A stretch of 64,000 nucleotides of DNA from Gammaproteobacteria bacterium (lineage in GTDB: Bacteria; Pseudomonadota; Gammaproteobacteria; Burkholderiales; Sulfuricellaceae), in assembly GCA_018824405.1 (NCBI GenBank), contig JAHJGO010000005.1:19226-83225 (forward strand), in the 5' to 3' direction. Shown here piece after piece: positions 32,754 to 43,041 of this stretch. The translations under genes and the position numbers were made by a program. The notes under the pieces are model-generated. The model worked only from the letters and a program-made list of their open reading frames with translations, was not told where the DNA came from and ran no database searches. Numbering within the stretch: position 1 is the first letter of the stretch; each line of letters opens with the position of its first letter.

Positions 32754-34280
32754 TTACTCAAGTAGCCCGAAAAACTTTTTTATTCTGGTGAGTATTTCGG
32801 TGTTCGCCTGTGTGTGTGAGTGTTGTGCTGCGGCAATCCCATCCTGAACCGAATGCAATTCAGTCTGTCTGGCTACCAGAATCTGGCTGATTTCTTCAGC
32901 GATAGATGGGCGAGACTGGATAATGCTCTCGAATGATTCCTTGTCAAGGCGGTAGCATTCGACATCGGTTTTTGCGATCACTGTCGTGCTGCGAGGCGCG
33001 CCGGTCATCATGCCCATCTCGCCAAAAAAACTGCCGGCATGTATGGTCGAAAGCGTTGTGTTGCCGCTGCTCGATTCCAGCACCACTTCGGCTTCTCCCT
33101 CGGTCAGGATGTAGAGCCAGTGAGCAACAGCACCCTGCTTGGTCATGATATCTCCCCTGACGAAAGGCGCATATTTCAGGCGGCTCGCCACAGTGTTGAG
33201 TTCTTCATCGCTGAAGGAGCGGAACAGGTCCACCTTGCGCAAGGTTTTCATGCGATGGGCGGTTTCACGGGAAAGGCGAATTTCATTGTGTTTTTCGCCT
33301 TCCTTGAAGAGATGAATATTGCCTTCTGGTACCGGCAGGCGAATATCTGCCCGTTGCAGGGCAGCGTAGATATGGGCACGAACTGTGGAATCAGTGGGGT
33401 CGTCGACAGCAAGGTCCGTCAACCAGTAGCGCACGGCATATCGTGCAGAACTCTTGTCGAAATCCATCATCACGCAGTTTGGTCTGGGCTCGTGCGCCAC
33501 GCGCTGAATATCAGCCGACTGGATGGCTTTTTCGACGATTTCAATTACCCGTGCGGGCGGTATGTTGTAGTCCACATTGAACCACACCCAGCGTCGCCAT
33601 AACTCAGGTTGTCCAACGCGTTTGCCCAGCACACTGAATTTGGATTTCATCAATACGCTGTTGGGGATGATGACCGTTTCCCAGTTACGTGTTTCGATGG
33701 AGGTTGAACGCCAGCGAATGTCGACAACCTTGCCAACCACGTCATCCACCTTGATCCAGTCGCCGACCTGAATTGAATTGTCCAGCTCCAGCGCAAGTCC
33801 GCCCAGAATGTTTCCCAGCGTATCCTGCATGGAGAAAGCGATGACAGCAGTGATGACGGCAGAAGTGGTGACGATGCCGCTTAAATCCATTCCGGCATAA
33901 CGCAACCGGACCATGCCCCAGATCAGGTAACCGACGATGACCAGCATATCTTCAAGAATGCTGGGGGTGTCGAGGCGTGCGGCAGGAAGCAAGACGCGGA
34001 AAACAAGCATTCCGCATAAACGGATCAGAACGATGCCTTCTGCGACGATGAAAATTTCATGCAGGATGGAAGCCGCTTTTGCCATCCCGAGGTGATGAAA
34101 ACTTCCACTGATGAAAAGTCCCATCAGGCAGATAGCAAAGAAGAATAGCGTGTGCTTCAGTGTCCTTCGGTCAGCAGGCCTGAGACGGTAAAGCAGCAGC
34201 GCGATGAACAGGACTGAGCCGATCAGGTAGCCAATGCCCTGATGCCAGGCGAAGGTGGAAATTTCTTGCCATGTGTTCAT
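32754..34280 (-). CDS. MscS-family mechanosensitive channel with C-terminal cyclic-nucleotide-binding-type domain
   Basis: A 508-residue membrane protein. Several hydrophobic helices at residues about 15-175 lead to the MscS pore and beta domains (ITAVIAFSMQDTLGNILGGLALELDN, then VGDWIKVDDVVGKVVDIRWRST). The C-terminal third (about 345-480) is a cNMP-binding-like fold (FRSFSDEELNTVASRLKYAPFVRGDIMTKQG ... GSFFGEMGMMTGAPRSTTVIAKT). It has the FGE and R-S phosphate-cassette residues expected for nucleotide binding. MscS-cNMP fusions can be gated by ligand as well as tension. It diverges from crcB across 77 bases. The start ATG lacks a strong ribosome site. Confidence 0.88.
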   Translation of the reverse strand: MNTWQEISTFAWHQGIGYLIGSVLFIALLLYRLRPADRRTLKHTLFFFAICLMGLFISGSFHHLGMAKAASILHEIFIVAEGIVLIRLCGMLVFRVLLPAARLDTPSILEDMLVIVGYLIWGMVRLRYAGMDLSGIVTTSAVITAVIAFSMQDTLGNILGGLALELDNSIQVGDWIKVDDVVGKVVDIRWRSTSIETRNWETVIIPNSVLMKSKFSVLGKRVGQPELWRRWVWFNVDYNIPPARVIEIVEKAIQSADIQRVAHEPRPNCVMMDFDKSSARYAVRYWLTDLAVDDPTDSTVRAHIYAALQRADIRLPVPEGNIHLFKEGEKHNEIRLSRETAHRMKTLRKVDLFRSFSDEELNTVASRLKYAPFVRGDIMTKQGAVAHWLYILTEGEAEVVLESSSGNTTLSTIHAGSFFGEMGMMTGAPRSTTVIAKTDVECYRLDKESFESIIQSRPSIAEEISQILVARQTELHSVQDGIAAAQHSHTQANTEILTRIKKFFGLLE

Positions 34281-34357
34281 GGTGCAACTTTAGCAATAAT
34301 CCTGAACAAAAGGGAACTCCTGTAAAATCCGATTAAATCTTTAGGCGGGGACGGGAG

Positions 34358-34741
34358 ATGGCTTGGTACAGCTTGATTGCGGTTGGAGCAGGAGCGACAG
34401 TAGGGGCATGGCTGCGCTGGGGGTTTGGGCTGTGGCTCAACCCACTGTTCCCGGTTTTGCCCCTCGGCACTCTGGCCGCCAACCTGCTCGGCGGCTATAT
34501 GATGGGTTTGGCCATGGTGCTGTTCGCCGAACATCCAGGGCTGCCGCCGGAGGCGCGTTTGTTGATCGCGACCGGTTTTCTCGGTGGTCTGACTACTTTT
34601 TCCACCTTTTCCGCTGAAACAGCCACCTTGCTGTTACGTGCCCAATATGCATGGGTGGCGGGAATAGTGAGTTTGCATGTAGCGGGTTCGCTGATCATGA
34701 CCTTGTTGGGTATCTGGACAGTAAAAGCATTCAGGGGGTGA
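34358..34741 (+). CDS. crcB: CrcB/Fluc fluoride exporter
   Basis: A 127-residue membrane protein with four hydrophobic helices. It has the Fluc signatures [19 protein letters not shown] near the N terminus, [16 protein letters not shown] and [16 protein letters not shown], which line the fluoride pore and central sodium site. Fluc channels work as antiparallel dimers and export fluoride. The gene is followed after two bases by a DUF190 gene and then by a TSUP exporter, with overlapping or touching ends, so the three are one operon. The 77-base leader shows no obvious fluoride-riboswitch core. Confidence 0.93.
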   Translation: MAWYSLIAVGAGATVGAWLRWGFGLWLNPLFPVLPLGTLAANLLGGYMMGLAMVLFAEHPGLPPEARLLIATGFLGGLTTFSTFSAETATLLLRAQYAWVAGIVSLHVAGSLIMTLLGIWTVKAFRG

Positions 34742-34743
34742 AA

Positions 34744-35058
34744 ATGCAGGGAGTGAGTCTGAAACTGTTTGTCAGCGAGGCACGGCGGCACGAGGGTAGA
34801 TTGCTTCATGAGTGGCTGCTGGAGCAGGCGAAGGCGCTGGGGATCCGCGGGGGCACAGCCATCCGGGCCATTGCGGGTTATGGCCGGCACGGCAAGCTGC
34901 ATGAGGAAACATTTTTTGAGCTGGCTGGGGAGCTACCGGTTGAGGTCGAGTTTTTTCTCGGCGAAGCCGAAGCCAGACAATTACTGGATGTGCTCAGGCA
35001 TCATCAACTCCGGTTGTGCTATGTCATGACTGCGGCTGAGTACGGCATTACCGAATAG
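34744..35058 (+). CDS. DUF190 family protein linked to CrcB
   Basis: A 104-residue protein of the DUF190 family, with MQGVSLKLFVSEARRHEGRL at the start, GIRGGTAIRAIAGYGRHG in the middle and LPVEVEFFLGEAEARQLL near the end. It has a PII-like small-protein look. DUF190 genes often travel with crcB, suggesting a regulatory or helper role in fluoride resistance, but no biochemical function is established. The ATG is two bases after the crcB stop and the stop touches the next start, so translation is coupled. Confidence 0.85.
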   Translation: MQGVSLKLFVSEARRHEGRLLHEWLLEQAKALGIRGGTAIRAIAGYGRHGKLHEETFFELAGELPVEVEFFLGEAEARQLLDVLRHHQLRLCYVMTAAEYGITE

Positions 35059-35814
35059 ATGGGATTAGTTGATCAACTTATTCTTTTTGTTGCTTCATTT
35101 ATCGCTAACTGGTTTTCGGCGTTGTCGGGCGGAGGGGCCGGCCTGATCCAGTTCCCCATGCTGATTTTTCTGGGGCTGCCGTTTGGCGTGGCTTTGGCAA
35201 CGCATAAGGTGGCAAGCGTGGCACTCGGATTGGGCGCTACCATCCGGCATTTTCGCGAAAGTCACCTGGAGCGGCGCTTTTCGCTCGTCATTCTTGGTGC
35301 TGGCCTGCCAGGTGTGGTGCTTGGGGCCAACACTATTCTTAGAGTTCCCCCCCAACTTGCGCAACTTGCGCTTGGCATTCTGACCATGGGTTTGGGACTT
35401 TATTCCGTTTTCAAGCCCAGGCTGGGCATGGAACACAGGCCACGTAATCACGAGGGATCTGCTCTCCTGATCGGAATGTTTGGCCTGTTTGTGGTCGGTT
35501 TCCTGAATGGATCGATTACCTCAGGCACTGGCCTTTTTCTGACCATGTGGCTGATCCACCATTTCGGGCTCGACTACAAGCGTGCTGTGGCTTATACCCT
35601 GGTGCTGTGCGGACTGGTATGGAACGGGACGGGTGCGGTAGTGCTGGGCATGATAGGCACCATCGCCTGGGACTGGATGCCAGCATTGCTGCTCGGCTCG
35701 CTGACGGGGGGATACCTGGGCAGCCATTTTGCGCTGAAAAAGGGCAATCAGTGGATCAAGCGCGCTTTCGAAGTGGTCACGATCCTGATTGGGCTCAAGC
35801 TGATCATCGGCTAG
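35059..35814 (+). CDS. TSUP (TauE/SafE) family membrane transporter
   Basis: A 251-residue membrane protein with about seven to eight hydrophobic helices and the duplicated TSUP pattern: FIANWFSALSGGGAGLIQFPM in the first half and GFLNGSITSGTGLFLTMWLI in the second. TSUP proteins export sulfite, sulfonates or other organic anions. In a sulfur-oxidising cell sulfite export is reasonable, though substrates cannot be read from sequence. The ATG follows the DUF190 stop with no gap. Its place behind crcB-DUF190 could instead tie it to anion or fluoride stress. Confidence 0.85.
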   Translation: MGLVDQLILFVASFIANWFSALSGGGAGLIQFPMLIFLGLPFGVALATHKVASVALGLGATIRHFRESHLERRFSLVILGAGLPGVVLGANTILRVPPQLAQLALGILTMGLGLYSVFKPRLGMEHRPRNHEGSALLIGMFGLFVVGFLNGSITSGTGLFLTMWLIHHFGLDYKRAVAYTLVLCGLVWNGTGAVVLGMIGTIAWDWMPALLLGSLTGGYLGSHFALKKGNQWIKRAFEVVTILIGLKLIIG

Positions 35815-35846
35815 GCTCGCTGCTGGATTAACATCGGATTTTCCGC

Positions 35847-35883
35847 CACAATTACAAATTTCGGGCCTGCTGGCCCAGTTGTG
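35847..35883 (+). terminator. hairpin between the TSUP gene and sucC
   Basis: GGGCC-tgct-GGCCC (35863-35876) forms a compact stem, and outer CACAA/TTGTG can extend it. It is followed by AATTTT, not a true U-run. It may end the crcB operon or sit in the sucC leader. Confidence 0.35.
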
Positions 35884-35903
35884 AATTTTCATCGAGAAAA
35901 ATA

Positions 35904-37064
35904 ATGAATCTGCACGAATATCAGGCAAAACAGTTGCTGCGAGATCAGGGTATTCCTACCCCGCGCGGCGTGGTGCTGGACAACGCAGGCCAGGCAGAGA
36001 TGGCGGCTGGGCATCTGGGTGGAGATGCCTGGGTGGTCAAGGCGCAAATTCATGCCGGCGGGCGCGGCAAGGCGGGCGGAGTACGGGTGGTGCGCTCGAT
36101 TGACGACCTGATCCATAGCGTGAGCACACTGCTCGGTAGTTGTCTGGTGACTTACCAGAACGCCCCCGATGGGCAAATGGTGACGCGTTTGCTGGTTGAA
36201 GAGACGCTGGATATCGCGCGTGAGATTTACCTCAGCCTTACCGTGGACCGCGAATCCGAAAGTATCGTGCTGGTGGCTTCCGGCAGTGGCGGCATGGAAA
36301 TCGAGGAAATCGCCCGCACCGACCCGGACAAGATCCTGCGTGAAGTGTGCGACCCTGTGTGGGGCCTGCAGGATTTCCAGTGCCGCAACATTGCCTTCGG
36401 CCTGAACCTGCAAGGGCCGCAAATCGCTGCCTTTACCCGGATGGCGAAAGGCCTGTTCCAGCTGTTCATGAAAAATGATCTGTCGCTGGTGGAGATCAAC
36501 CCGCTGGTCGTGACGGACAGCGGCGAACTGGTGGCGCTGGACTGCAAGATCAGTGTTGAAGACAACGCGCTTTATCGCCAGAAGGACCTGGCTGTCATGC
36601 GCGACCCCTCTCAGGATGATGCCAAGGAAGCTGCAGCACGCGAGGCCGATCTCAACTATATCGCGCTCAACGGCAATATCGGCTGCATGGTTAACGGAGC
36701 GGGTCTGGCCATGGCGACCATGGATCTGATCAAGTTGCACGGCGGGCAGCCTGCCAACTTCCTTGATGTGGGTGGCGGTGCGACGGCGGAAACTGTGTCC
36801 AAGGCGTTCAAGATCATCCTGTCGGATTCCAATGTGAAAGCCATTCTGGTCAACATTTTCGGTGGCATCATGCGCTGTGACATCATTGCCGAGGGCATCA
36901 TCACGGCGGTCAAGGAAGTGGGCGTCAAGGTGCCGGTGATCGTGCGTCTTGAAGGCACCAACGTCGAGTTGGGGCAAAAGATGCTGGCCGAGAGCGGCGT
37001 GGGCGTGATTTCCGCCAGCGATCTGACCGATGCGGCCAAGCGCGCCGTGGCAGCGGTGGCGTAA
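35904..37064 (+). CDS. sucC: succinyl-CoA synthetase, beta subunit
   Basis: A 386-residue SucC with an ATP-grasp fold at the N terminus ([39 protein letters not shown]) and a C-terminal CoA-ligase domain ([37 protein letters not shown]). With SucD it interconverts succinyl-CoA and succinate, forming ATP or GTP, in the TCA cycle. sucD follows after 11 bases. Length and motifs are standard. The ATG at 35904 follows ATCGAGAAAAATA, a moderate ribosome site. Confidence 0.97.
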   Translation: MNLHEYQAKQLLRDQGIPTPRGVVLDNAGQAEMAAGHLGGDAWVVKAQIHAGGRGKAGGVRVVRSIDDLIHSVSTLLGSCLVTYQNAPDGQMVTRLLVEETLDIAREIYLSLTVDRESESIVLVASGSGGMEIEEIARTDPDKILREVCDPVWGLQDFQCRNIAFGLNLQGPQIAAFTRMAKGLFQLFMKNDLSLVEINPLVVTDSGELVALDCKISVEDNALYRQKDLAVMRDPSQDDAKEAAAREADLNYIALNGNIGCMVNGAGLAMATMDLIKLHGGQPANFLDVGGGATAETVSKAFKIILSDSNVKAILVNIFGGIMRCDIIAEGIITAVKEVGVKVPVIVRLEGTNVELGQKMLAESGVGVISASDLTDAAKRAVAAVA

Positions 37065-37075
37065 GGGATAAAAAC

Positions 37076-37954
<879 letters not shown>

Positions 37955-37964
37955 GGGTGCTGTG

Positions 37965-38453
37965 ATGAAAGAAACCAGCGTTCTGTTCGTGTGCATGGGC
38001 AATATTTGCAGATCTCCCACGGCTGAGGGGGTGTTCCGTGACCTGGTCACGCGCTCCGGCATGGATAAAGCGATACGCATCGATTCAGCCGGAACGCACA
38101 GCTATCATATTGGTAAATCACCTGATGCACGGGCTAGTGCAGCAGCAGCTCAACGCGGTTATGATCTGAGTGCATTGCGAGGCCGTCAGGTGTGCGAGCA
38201 GGACTTTCTGGTTTTTGACTATATCCTGGCCATGGACGAGGAAAACCTGTCCAACCTGAAACGCATCTGTCCGAACGGTCAAGAACACAAGGTCAGCCTA
38301 TTTCTTGAGCACAGCCGGAAGTTTAGCGAGCGTGAGGTGCCTGACCCATACTATGGCGGAGCACAGGGCTTCGAGCATGTGCTGGACATGGTGGAGGATG
38401 CCGCTCAGGGTCTGCTCGACAAATTGGCAGAGGCGCATTCGCTGCGCGCCTAA
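37965..38453 (+). CDS. low-molecular-weight protein-tyrosine phosphatase
   Basis: A 162-residue phosphatase with the signature loop VCMGNICRSP (Cys and Arg of the CX5R motif, residues about 9-16) near the N terminus and the general-acid Asp in VPDPYYGGAQGFEHV. It removes phosphate from protein tyrosines, in some bacteria those on exopolysaccharide kinases, and may also act on arginine phosphate. The start at 37965 follows the sucD stop by 10 bases and puts the P-loop at the expected position; a longer open frame into sucD is rejected. No tyrosine kinase gene is nearby. Confidence 0.9.
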   Translation: MKETSVLFVCMGNICRSPTAEGVFRDLVTRSGMDKAIRIDSAGTHSYHIGKSPDARASAAAAQRGYDLSALRGRQVCEQDFLVFDYILAMDEENLSNLKRICPNGQEHKVSLFLEHSRKFSEREVPDPYYGGAQGFEHVLDMVEDAAQGLLDKLAEAHSLRA

Positions 38454-38487
38454 CCCTTCGACTTCCAGGGCAAGTCTTCTTGTGCTT

Positions 38488-38505
38488 AGGGTAAGCCCCT
38501 ACCCT
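38488..38505. terminator. small hairpin between converging genes
   Basis: AGGGTA-agcccc-TACCCT forms a perfect 6-bp stem overlapping the end of the aldolase gene (stop at 38499, - strand), 35 bases after the phosphatase stop. It could serve both strands but lacks U-runs. Confidence 0.3.
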
Positions 38506-39167
38506 TGGGCGTTCTGCCCGTAGCTTTTGAATTTTTCCAGCACCACATCCATTTCCGCATCCGAAATCAGCTTGGGCGTGCCGATCTGCAAGGCTCGGCA
38601 ATATTGTTCGCACAGGCTTTCCACTTCCACCGCCAGCGCCAGTGCGCTTTCCAGGGTGCTTTCAGCCAGCAGCAGGCCATGATTCCCCAGCAGGCAGGCC
38701 TTGCGTCCTTCCATGGCGGTAATTGCATGGTCTGACAGTTCCTGCGTGCCGAAGGTGGCGTAGGGCGCGCAGCGGATGGTCTTGCCGCCGGCAGCTGCGA
38801 TCATGTAGTGGAAGGGCGGGATGTCGCGGCCCAGGCATGCCAGGGTGGTGGCGAAGGTGGAATGCGCGTGCAGCACGGCGTTGAATTCCGGGCGAGCGAC
38901 GTAAAGATCACGGTGGAAACGCCATTCACTCGACGGCTTGCGGCTGCCGCGCGCATTGCCGGTGAAATCCATCCATACCACATCGTCTTCGATCTGCTCC
39001 GTGGCCGCCATGCCCGAGGGTGTGATCAGAAATCCATTGCCGCAGCGTACGGAGAGGTTGCCCGATGCACCCCGGTTCATGCCTTCGCGTTGAGCCGCAA
39101 TGGCGGTGGCAATCAGGGTTTGGCGTAGTTCGGCTTCGCTCACTGCAAGCACTTCGACATTGTTCAT
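38499..39167 (-). CDS. class II aldolase, probable methylthioribulose-1-phosphate aldolase (Ald2-like)
   Basis: A 222-residue class II aldolase/adducin-fold enzyme. It has [22 protein letters not shown] (phosphate and substrate loop), the catalytic Glu in [12 protein letters not shown], the zinc pair His-x-His in [13 protein letters not shown] and a further His in [10 protein letters not shown]. Its look is closer to L-fuculose-phosphate aldolase than to MtnB dehydratase. It overlaps mtnA by four bases (ATGA), so its substrate is probably the mtnA product, 5-methylthioribulose-1-phosphate. In known cases this branch gives dihydroxyacetone phosphate and methylthioacetaldehyde. No mtnC, mtnD or other dehydratase-branch gene is nearby. 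The specificity is inferred from context. Confidence 0.75.
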   Translation of the reverse strand: MNNVEVLAVSEAELRQTLIATAIAAQREGMNRGASGNLSVRCGNGFLITPSGMAATEQIEDDVVWMDFTGNARGSRKPSSEWRFHRDLYVARPEFNAVLHAHSTFATTLACLGRDIPPFHYMIAAAGGKTIRCAPYATFGTQELSDHAITAMEGRKACLLGNHGLLLAESTLESALALAVEVESLCEQYCRALQIGTPKLISDAEMDVVLEKFKSYGQNAQG

Positions 39168-40255
39168 CGAGCTTGCTCCGGATAGATTCCAAGCAACCCT
39201 TTGCGCGAGGCCGGGCAGACGCCGCGTTCAGTGATCAAGCCGGTGACCAGACGCGCCGGGGTGACGTCGAATGCGTAGTTAGCAGCAGGGCTGCCGTGCG
39301 GGGTGAGGGTGACGGTCACTATTTCTCCTTCGTCCGTGCGCCCCCGAATCCGGGTGACTTCCTCTGCTTCGCGCTGCTCGATCGGGATGTCGCGCACTCC
39401 ATCATCCAGTGACCAGTCAATGGTGGGGCCGGGCAGGGCGACGTAGAACGGGATCTGGTTGTCGAAAGCGGCCAGTGCCTTGAGATAGGTGCCGATCTTG
39501 TTGCATACGTCTCCGCAGGCGGTGGTGCGGTCGGTGCCGACGATGACCATGTCCACCATACCGTGCTGCATCAGGTGACCGCCGGTATTGTCCGCGATCA
39601 CGGTGTGCGGCACGCCGTGTTGCTGAAGTTCCCAGGCAGTCAGGCTGGCGCCCTGGTTGCGCGGGCGGGTTTCGTCCACCCAGACATGGACTGGAATGCC
39701 AGCATCAAATGCTGTGTAGATGGGCGCCAGTGCCGTGCCCCAGTCCACCGTGGCAAGCCATCCGGCATTGCAGTGGGTGAGAATGTTGACCGGCTCTCCC
39801 TTGGCCTCCAGCTTGTCGCGGATCAGCTTCGAGCCGTGTTCGCCGAGGGCGCGGTTGTTTTTCACATCTTCGTCGCAAATAGCTGCGGCTTCCTGCCATG
39901 CAGCCTGGGCGCGATTTTCAGACGCCAGCGGCAGGAGCAGATCTTTCATGCGCGCCAGCGCCCAGCGCAGATTGATGGCGGTAGGGCGAGTTGCGGCGAG
40001 GGTGGTGCACGCTTGTTCCAGTGCGGCATCGGAACTCTCGGCGCTCATTGCCAGCGCCACGCCATAGGCTGCCGTAGCGCCTATCAATGGAGCGCCGCGT
40101 ACCAGCATGTTCTTGATTGCGACTGCGGCGTCCTGCAGGTTCTCCAGTCGCACTGTGGCGAATTCGTGCGGTAGTCGGGTCTGGTCGATGATTTCGACTG
40201 CCACACCATCATCGGTGGGCCAGATCGTGCGGTAGTGTTGTCCCTCGACGCGCAT
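39164..40255 (-). CDS. mtnA: S-methyl-5-thioribose-1-phosphate isomerase
   Basis: A 363-residue eIF2B-like isomerase. It has the substrate region [18 protein letters not shown], the catalytic Cys in [20 protein letters not shown], the Asp region [19 protein letters not shown] and the closing [19 protein letters not shown]. It converts methylthioribose-1-phosphate to methylthioribulose-1-phosphate in methionine salvage. Its start directly abuts the stop of the PatZ-like gene (40256), and its stop overlaps the aldolase start by four bases, so it is the middle gene of a three-gene operon. A phosphorylase of the same pathway lies at 44527-45285 on the other strand. Confidence 0.94.
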   Translation of the reverse strand: MRVEGQHYRTIWPTDDGVAVEIIDQTRLPHEFATVRLENLQDAAVAIKNMLVRGAPLIGATAAYGVALAMSAESSDAALEQACTTLAATRPTAINLRWALARMKDLLLPLASENRAQAAWQEAAAICDEDVKNNRALGEHGSKLIRDKLEAKGEPVNILTHCNAGWLATVDWGTALAPIYTAFDAGIPVHVWVDETRPRNQGASLTAWELQQHGVPHTVIADNTGGHLMQHGMVDMVIVGTDRTTACGDVCNKIGTYLKALAAFDNQIPFYVALPGPTIDWSLDDGVRDIPIEQREAEEVTRIRGRTDEGEIVTVTLTPHGSPAANYAFDVTPARLVTGLITERGVCPASRKGLLGIYPEQAR

Positions 40256-42934
40256 TTACAGTGCCTTGCGGACATTCTTGATGCCGTTGTCTTCTGGACT
40301 GGTTTCGGTGGTGAAACCCAGACGCGTCATCAGTTTGAGCATGTTGCGGTTGTTACTGAGCACTTCGCCTTCCATGATTTTCAGGCCCTTGGAGCGTGCG
40401 GCGTCCATCAGGCTGGACATCAGTTTCTGGCCCAGTCCCTTGCCACGCATGCTATCGGCGACAACCAGGGCGAATTCGCAGCTTTCGCCATCGGGATTGA
40501 TGGCGAAGCGCGTCACGCCCAGTTCGATTTCCTTGCCATGATCGTTGGTTACGGCGATCAGTGCCATTTCGCGGGTGTAATCAATCTGGGTAAAGCGTGC
40601 CAGCATGTCCGGCGTAAGTTCCTGCACGCTGCGCATGAAGCGGAAATAGCGCGATTCCTCGGACAGGTCATGCACAAATTTCTGTTCGACCTCGGCATCT
40701 TCAGGGCGGATGGGGCGGATGGTGATGTCGGTGCCGTCTGCCAGTTGCCAGTGGCTGACCAGGTGGGTGGGGTAGGGGTAGATCGCCATGTGAGCATAGC
40801 GGTCGGCGCTGGGCTGGCGGTATTCCACCACCACGCGAGCATCGGCGGCCAGCGCGCCATGTTCGTCCACAATCAGCGGGTTGATATCCATTTCCATCAG
40901 AAGCGGCAACTCGCATACCATTTCAGACACTCGTAACAGCACACTTTCAAGCCCAGCCATGTCGGCCGGGGGCATGTGGCGGAATGCGCCCAGCATCTTG
41001 GCAACGTGGGTTCCCTGGATCAGATCCTTGACCAGGAAGGTGTTGAGCGGCGGCAGGGTGACGGAGCGGTCGCCCATAATTTCCACCGTGGTGCCGCCTG
41101 CGCCGAAGGTAATCACCGGGCCGAAGACCGGGTCGTTGGTCACGCCGACCATGAGCTCACGACCATTCGGCTTGACGATCATGGGTTCGATCGAGATGCC
41201 GTCCATATGCGCGTTGGGGCGGTTGCGCTGCACGTTTTCCATGATCTCGTGATAGGCAGCACGCACCGCCTGGGCGTTGCCGAGGTTGAGCAGTACGCCA
41301 CCGGCATCGGTCTTGTGAGTGATGTCGCGCGAGTTGACTTTCATTGCTACCGGGAAGCCCAGTTGCTCGGCGATCAGCAGTGCCTCGTTGGGACTGCGCG
41401 CGATCATGGTTTTTGCCACCGGGATGTGGAAGGCGGAAAGCAGTGCCTTGGATTCCATTTCGTTGAGCACTTTGCGGCGCTCCAGCAAGGCGCCATCGAT
41501 CACCATGCGAGCGCCTTCCACGTCGGGTTCCAGATGGTGCGAAAGCGGACCCGGCATTTGCATCAGCAATTTCTGGTTGCGATAGTAATCTGACAGGTAG
41601 GAGAACACCTCCACTGCCGGTTCGGGCGTGCGGAAGCTGGGCTTCTTTGCAGCAGCAAAGGCAGCGCGCGCTTCCGCCACCTGCGAATCGCCCATCCAGC
41701 AGGCCAAGAGGGGTTTGCTGTACTGATTGGCGAGTTCGATTACCGCGTTGGCGGCTTCAAGCGGCTTGGTCATGGCCTGCGGTGTGAGGATGGCGAGCAC
41801 GCCATCGACGTTGTCGTCTTCCAGGCAGGCCTTGACAGCATGATGGTAGCGATCGGCCTGGGCGTCGCCGATGATGTCTACCGGATTGGCGTGAGGCCAG
41901 TTGGATGGCAACACCTGATTCAATTTTTCGATGGTGGTGTCGGACAGCGTGGCGATGGCAAGTCCAAGGTCCGAGGCCCGGTCAGTTGCCATCACACCGG
42001 GGCCTCCGCCATTGGTGACGATGGCAAGACGGTTTCCGATGGGCCGGAAACCCGAAGCCATGGCCTTGGCTGCGGCAAATAACTGAGTGATGGTTTGCAC
42101 CCGCACCACACCGGCGCGGCTGACTGCCGCGTCGAACACATCGTCCGACCCCACCAGCGAGGCAGTGTGCGACATTGCAGCCTTTGAACCGGCCGCATGG
42201 CGTCCGACCTTGACCAGGATCACAGGCTTGATGCGGGCAGCAGCGCGAATTGCACTCATGAAGCTGCGCGCGTTGCGGATGCCTTCGATATATAGCAGGA
42301 TGCTCTGGGTTTTGTTGTCCGAGACCAGATAATCGAGGATCTCGCCAAAATCCACGTCGGCAGAGGATCCCATCGAAACTACGCTGGAGAAGCCCACATC
42401 GTTGCCCTGCGCCCAGTCCAGAATGGCGGTACAGAGCGCGCCGGACTGCGACACGAAGGCGAGATTGCCAGTATTGGCTCCGCCTTTGTTGAAAGTGGCA
42501 TTGAGACCGATCGAGGGGCGCATCACGCCGAGGCAGTTGGGGCCGATCAGGCGGATGCCGTAGAGGTGAGCGTTGTCCAGCACGGCTTTTTCCAACGCCT
42601 GTCCCTGAGGCCCGGTCTCACCGAAGCCGGCGGTGATAATCACCGCCGCTTTGACGCCGTGCTTGCCGCAAGCCTCGATGATGTCGGGTACGGTCTGGGG
42701 CGGGGTGGCGATTACCGCCAGTTCCACCGGCTGGCCGATGTCGGCTATCGAAGCGTAGGCCTTGCGGCCCTGGATTTCCGGACTTTTCGGATTGATCGGG
42801 TAAAGCCCGCCCTGGTAGCCGCTTTCGATCATGTTCTGGAAGACGATCTGGCCGATTGAATCGACACGCTCGCTGGCACCGAAGACCGCGACAGACTTTG
42901 GCGCGAAAAGGGGATTGAGATAGTGTTGGCCCAT
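40256..42934 (-). CDS. PatZ-like protein lysine acetyltransferase (acyl-CoA synthetase domain + GNAT)
   Basis: A large protein of 892 residues. The N-terminal 700 or so resemble NDP-forming acyl-CoA synthetases: a CoA-binding Rossmann domain (SVAVFGASERVDSIGQ; GPNCLGVMRP), then ligase and ATP-grasp regions (LLERRKVLNEMESKALLSAF ... MKVNSRDITHKTDAGG). The last 165 residues are a GNAT acetyltransferase (TIRPIRPEDAEVEQKFVHDL ... VVADSMRGKGLGQKLMSSL). This order is that of PatZ/Pka, which acetylates acetyl-CoA synthetase and other enzymes. The ATG at 42934 is chosen over a TTG five codons upstream. It diverges from a histone-deacetylase-family gene by 107 bases and abuts mtnA. Confidence 0.9.
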   Translation of the reverse strand: MGQHYLNPLFAPKSVAVFGASERVDSIGQIVFQNMIESGYQGGLYPINPKSPEIQGRKAYASIADIGQPVELAVIATPPQTVPDIIEACGKHGVKAAVIITAGFGETGPQGQALEKAVLDNAHLYGIRLIGPNCLGVMRPSIGLNATFNKGGANTGNLAFVSQSGALCTAILDWAQGNDVGFSSVVSMGSSADVDFGEILDYLVSDNKTQSILLYIEGIRNARSFMSAIRAAARIKPVILVKVGRHAAGSKAAMSHTASLVGSDDVFDAAVSRAGVVRVQTITQLFAAAKAMASGFRPIGNRLAIVTNGGGPGVMATDRASDLGLAIATLSDTTIEKLNQVLPSNWPHANPVDIIGDAQADRYHHAVKACLEDDNVDGVLAILTPQAMTKPLEAANAVIELANQYSKPLLACWMGDSQVAEARAAFAAAKKPSFRTPEPAVEVFSYLSDYYRNQKLLMQMPGPLSHHLEPDVEGARMVIDGALLERRKVLNEMESKALLSAFHIPVAKTMIARSPNEALLIAEQLGFPVAMKVNSRDITHKTDAGGVLLNLGNAQAVRAAYHEIMENVQRNRPNAHMDGISIEPMIVKPNGRELMVGVTNDPVFGPVITFGAGGTTVEIMGDRSVTLPPLNTFLVKDLIQGTHVAKMLGAFRHMPPADMAGLESVLLRVSEMVCELPLLMEMDINPLIVDEHGALAADARVVVEYRQPSADRYAHMAIYPYPTHLVSHWQLADGTDITIRPIRPEDAEVEQKFVHDLSEESRYFRFMRSVQELTPDMLARFTQIDYTREMALIAVTNDHGKEIELGVTRFAINPDGESCEFALVVADSMRGKGLGQKLMSSLMDAARSKGLKIMEGEVLSNNRNMLKLMTRLGFTTETSPEDNGIKNVRKAL

Positions 42935-43041
42935 GATTTTGCGATCCAAATGAGAGTGAGGTTATTATATGAACGGATTGTGACCATTGTGCCACAAAAT
43001 ATGACATCAAGTCTTATATAAGACCTACAGACGAAAACCGG

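Noticed and set aside
34281..34357. Fluoride riboswitch before crcB
   Set aside because: The 77-base gap lacks the conserved riboswitch core and pseudoknot sequences I would expect.
38499..39167. Calling the class II aldolase MtnB (methylthioribulose-1-phosphate dehydratase)
   Set aside because: The Gly-Asn-Leu-Ser loop and His-x-His are shared by the whole fold, but the remaining pattern and length resemble fuculose-type aldolases. No enolase/phosphatase or dioxygenase of the MtnB branch is nearby.
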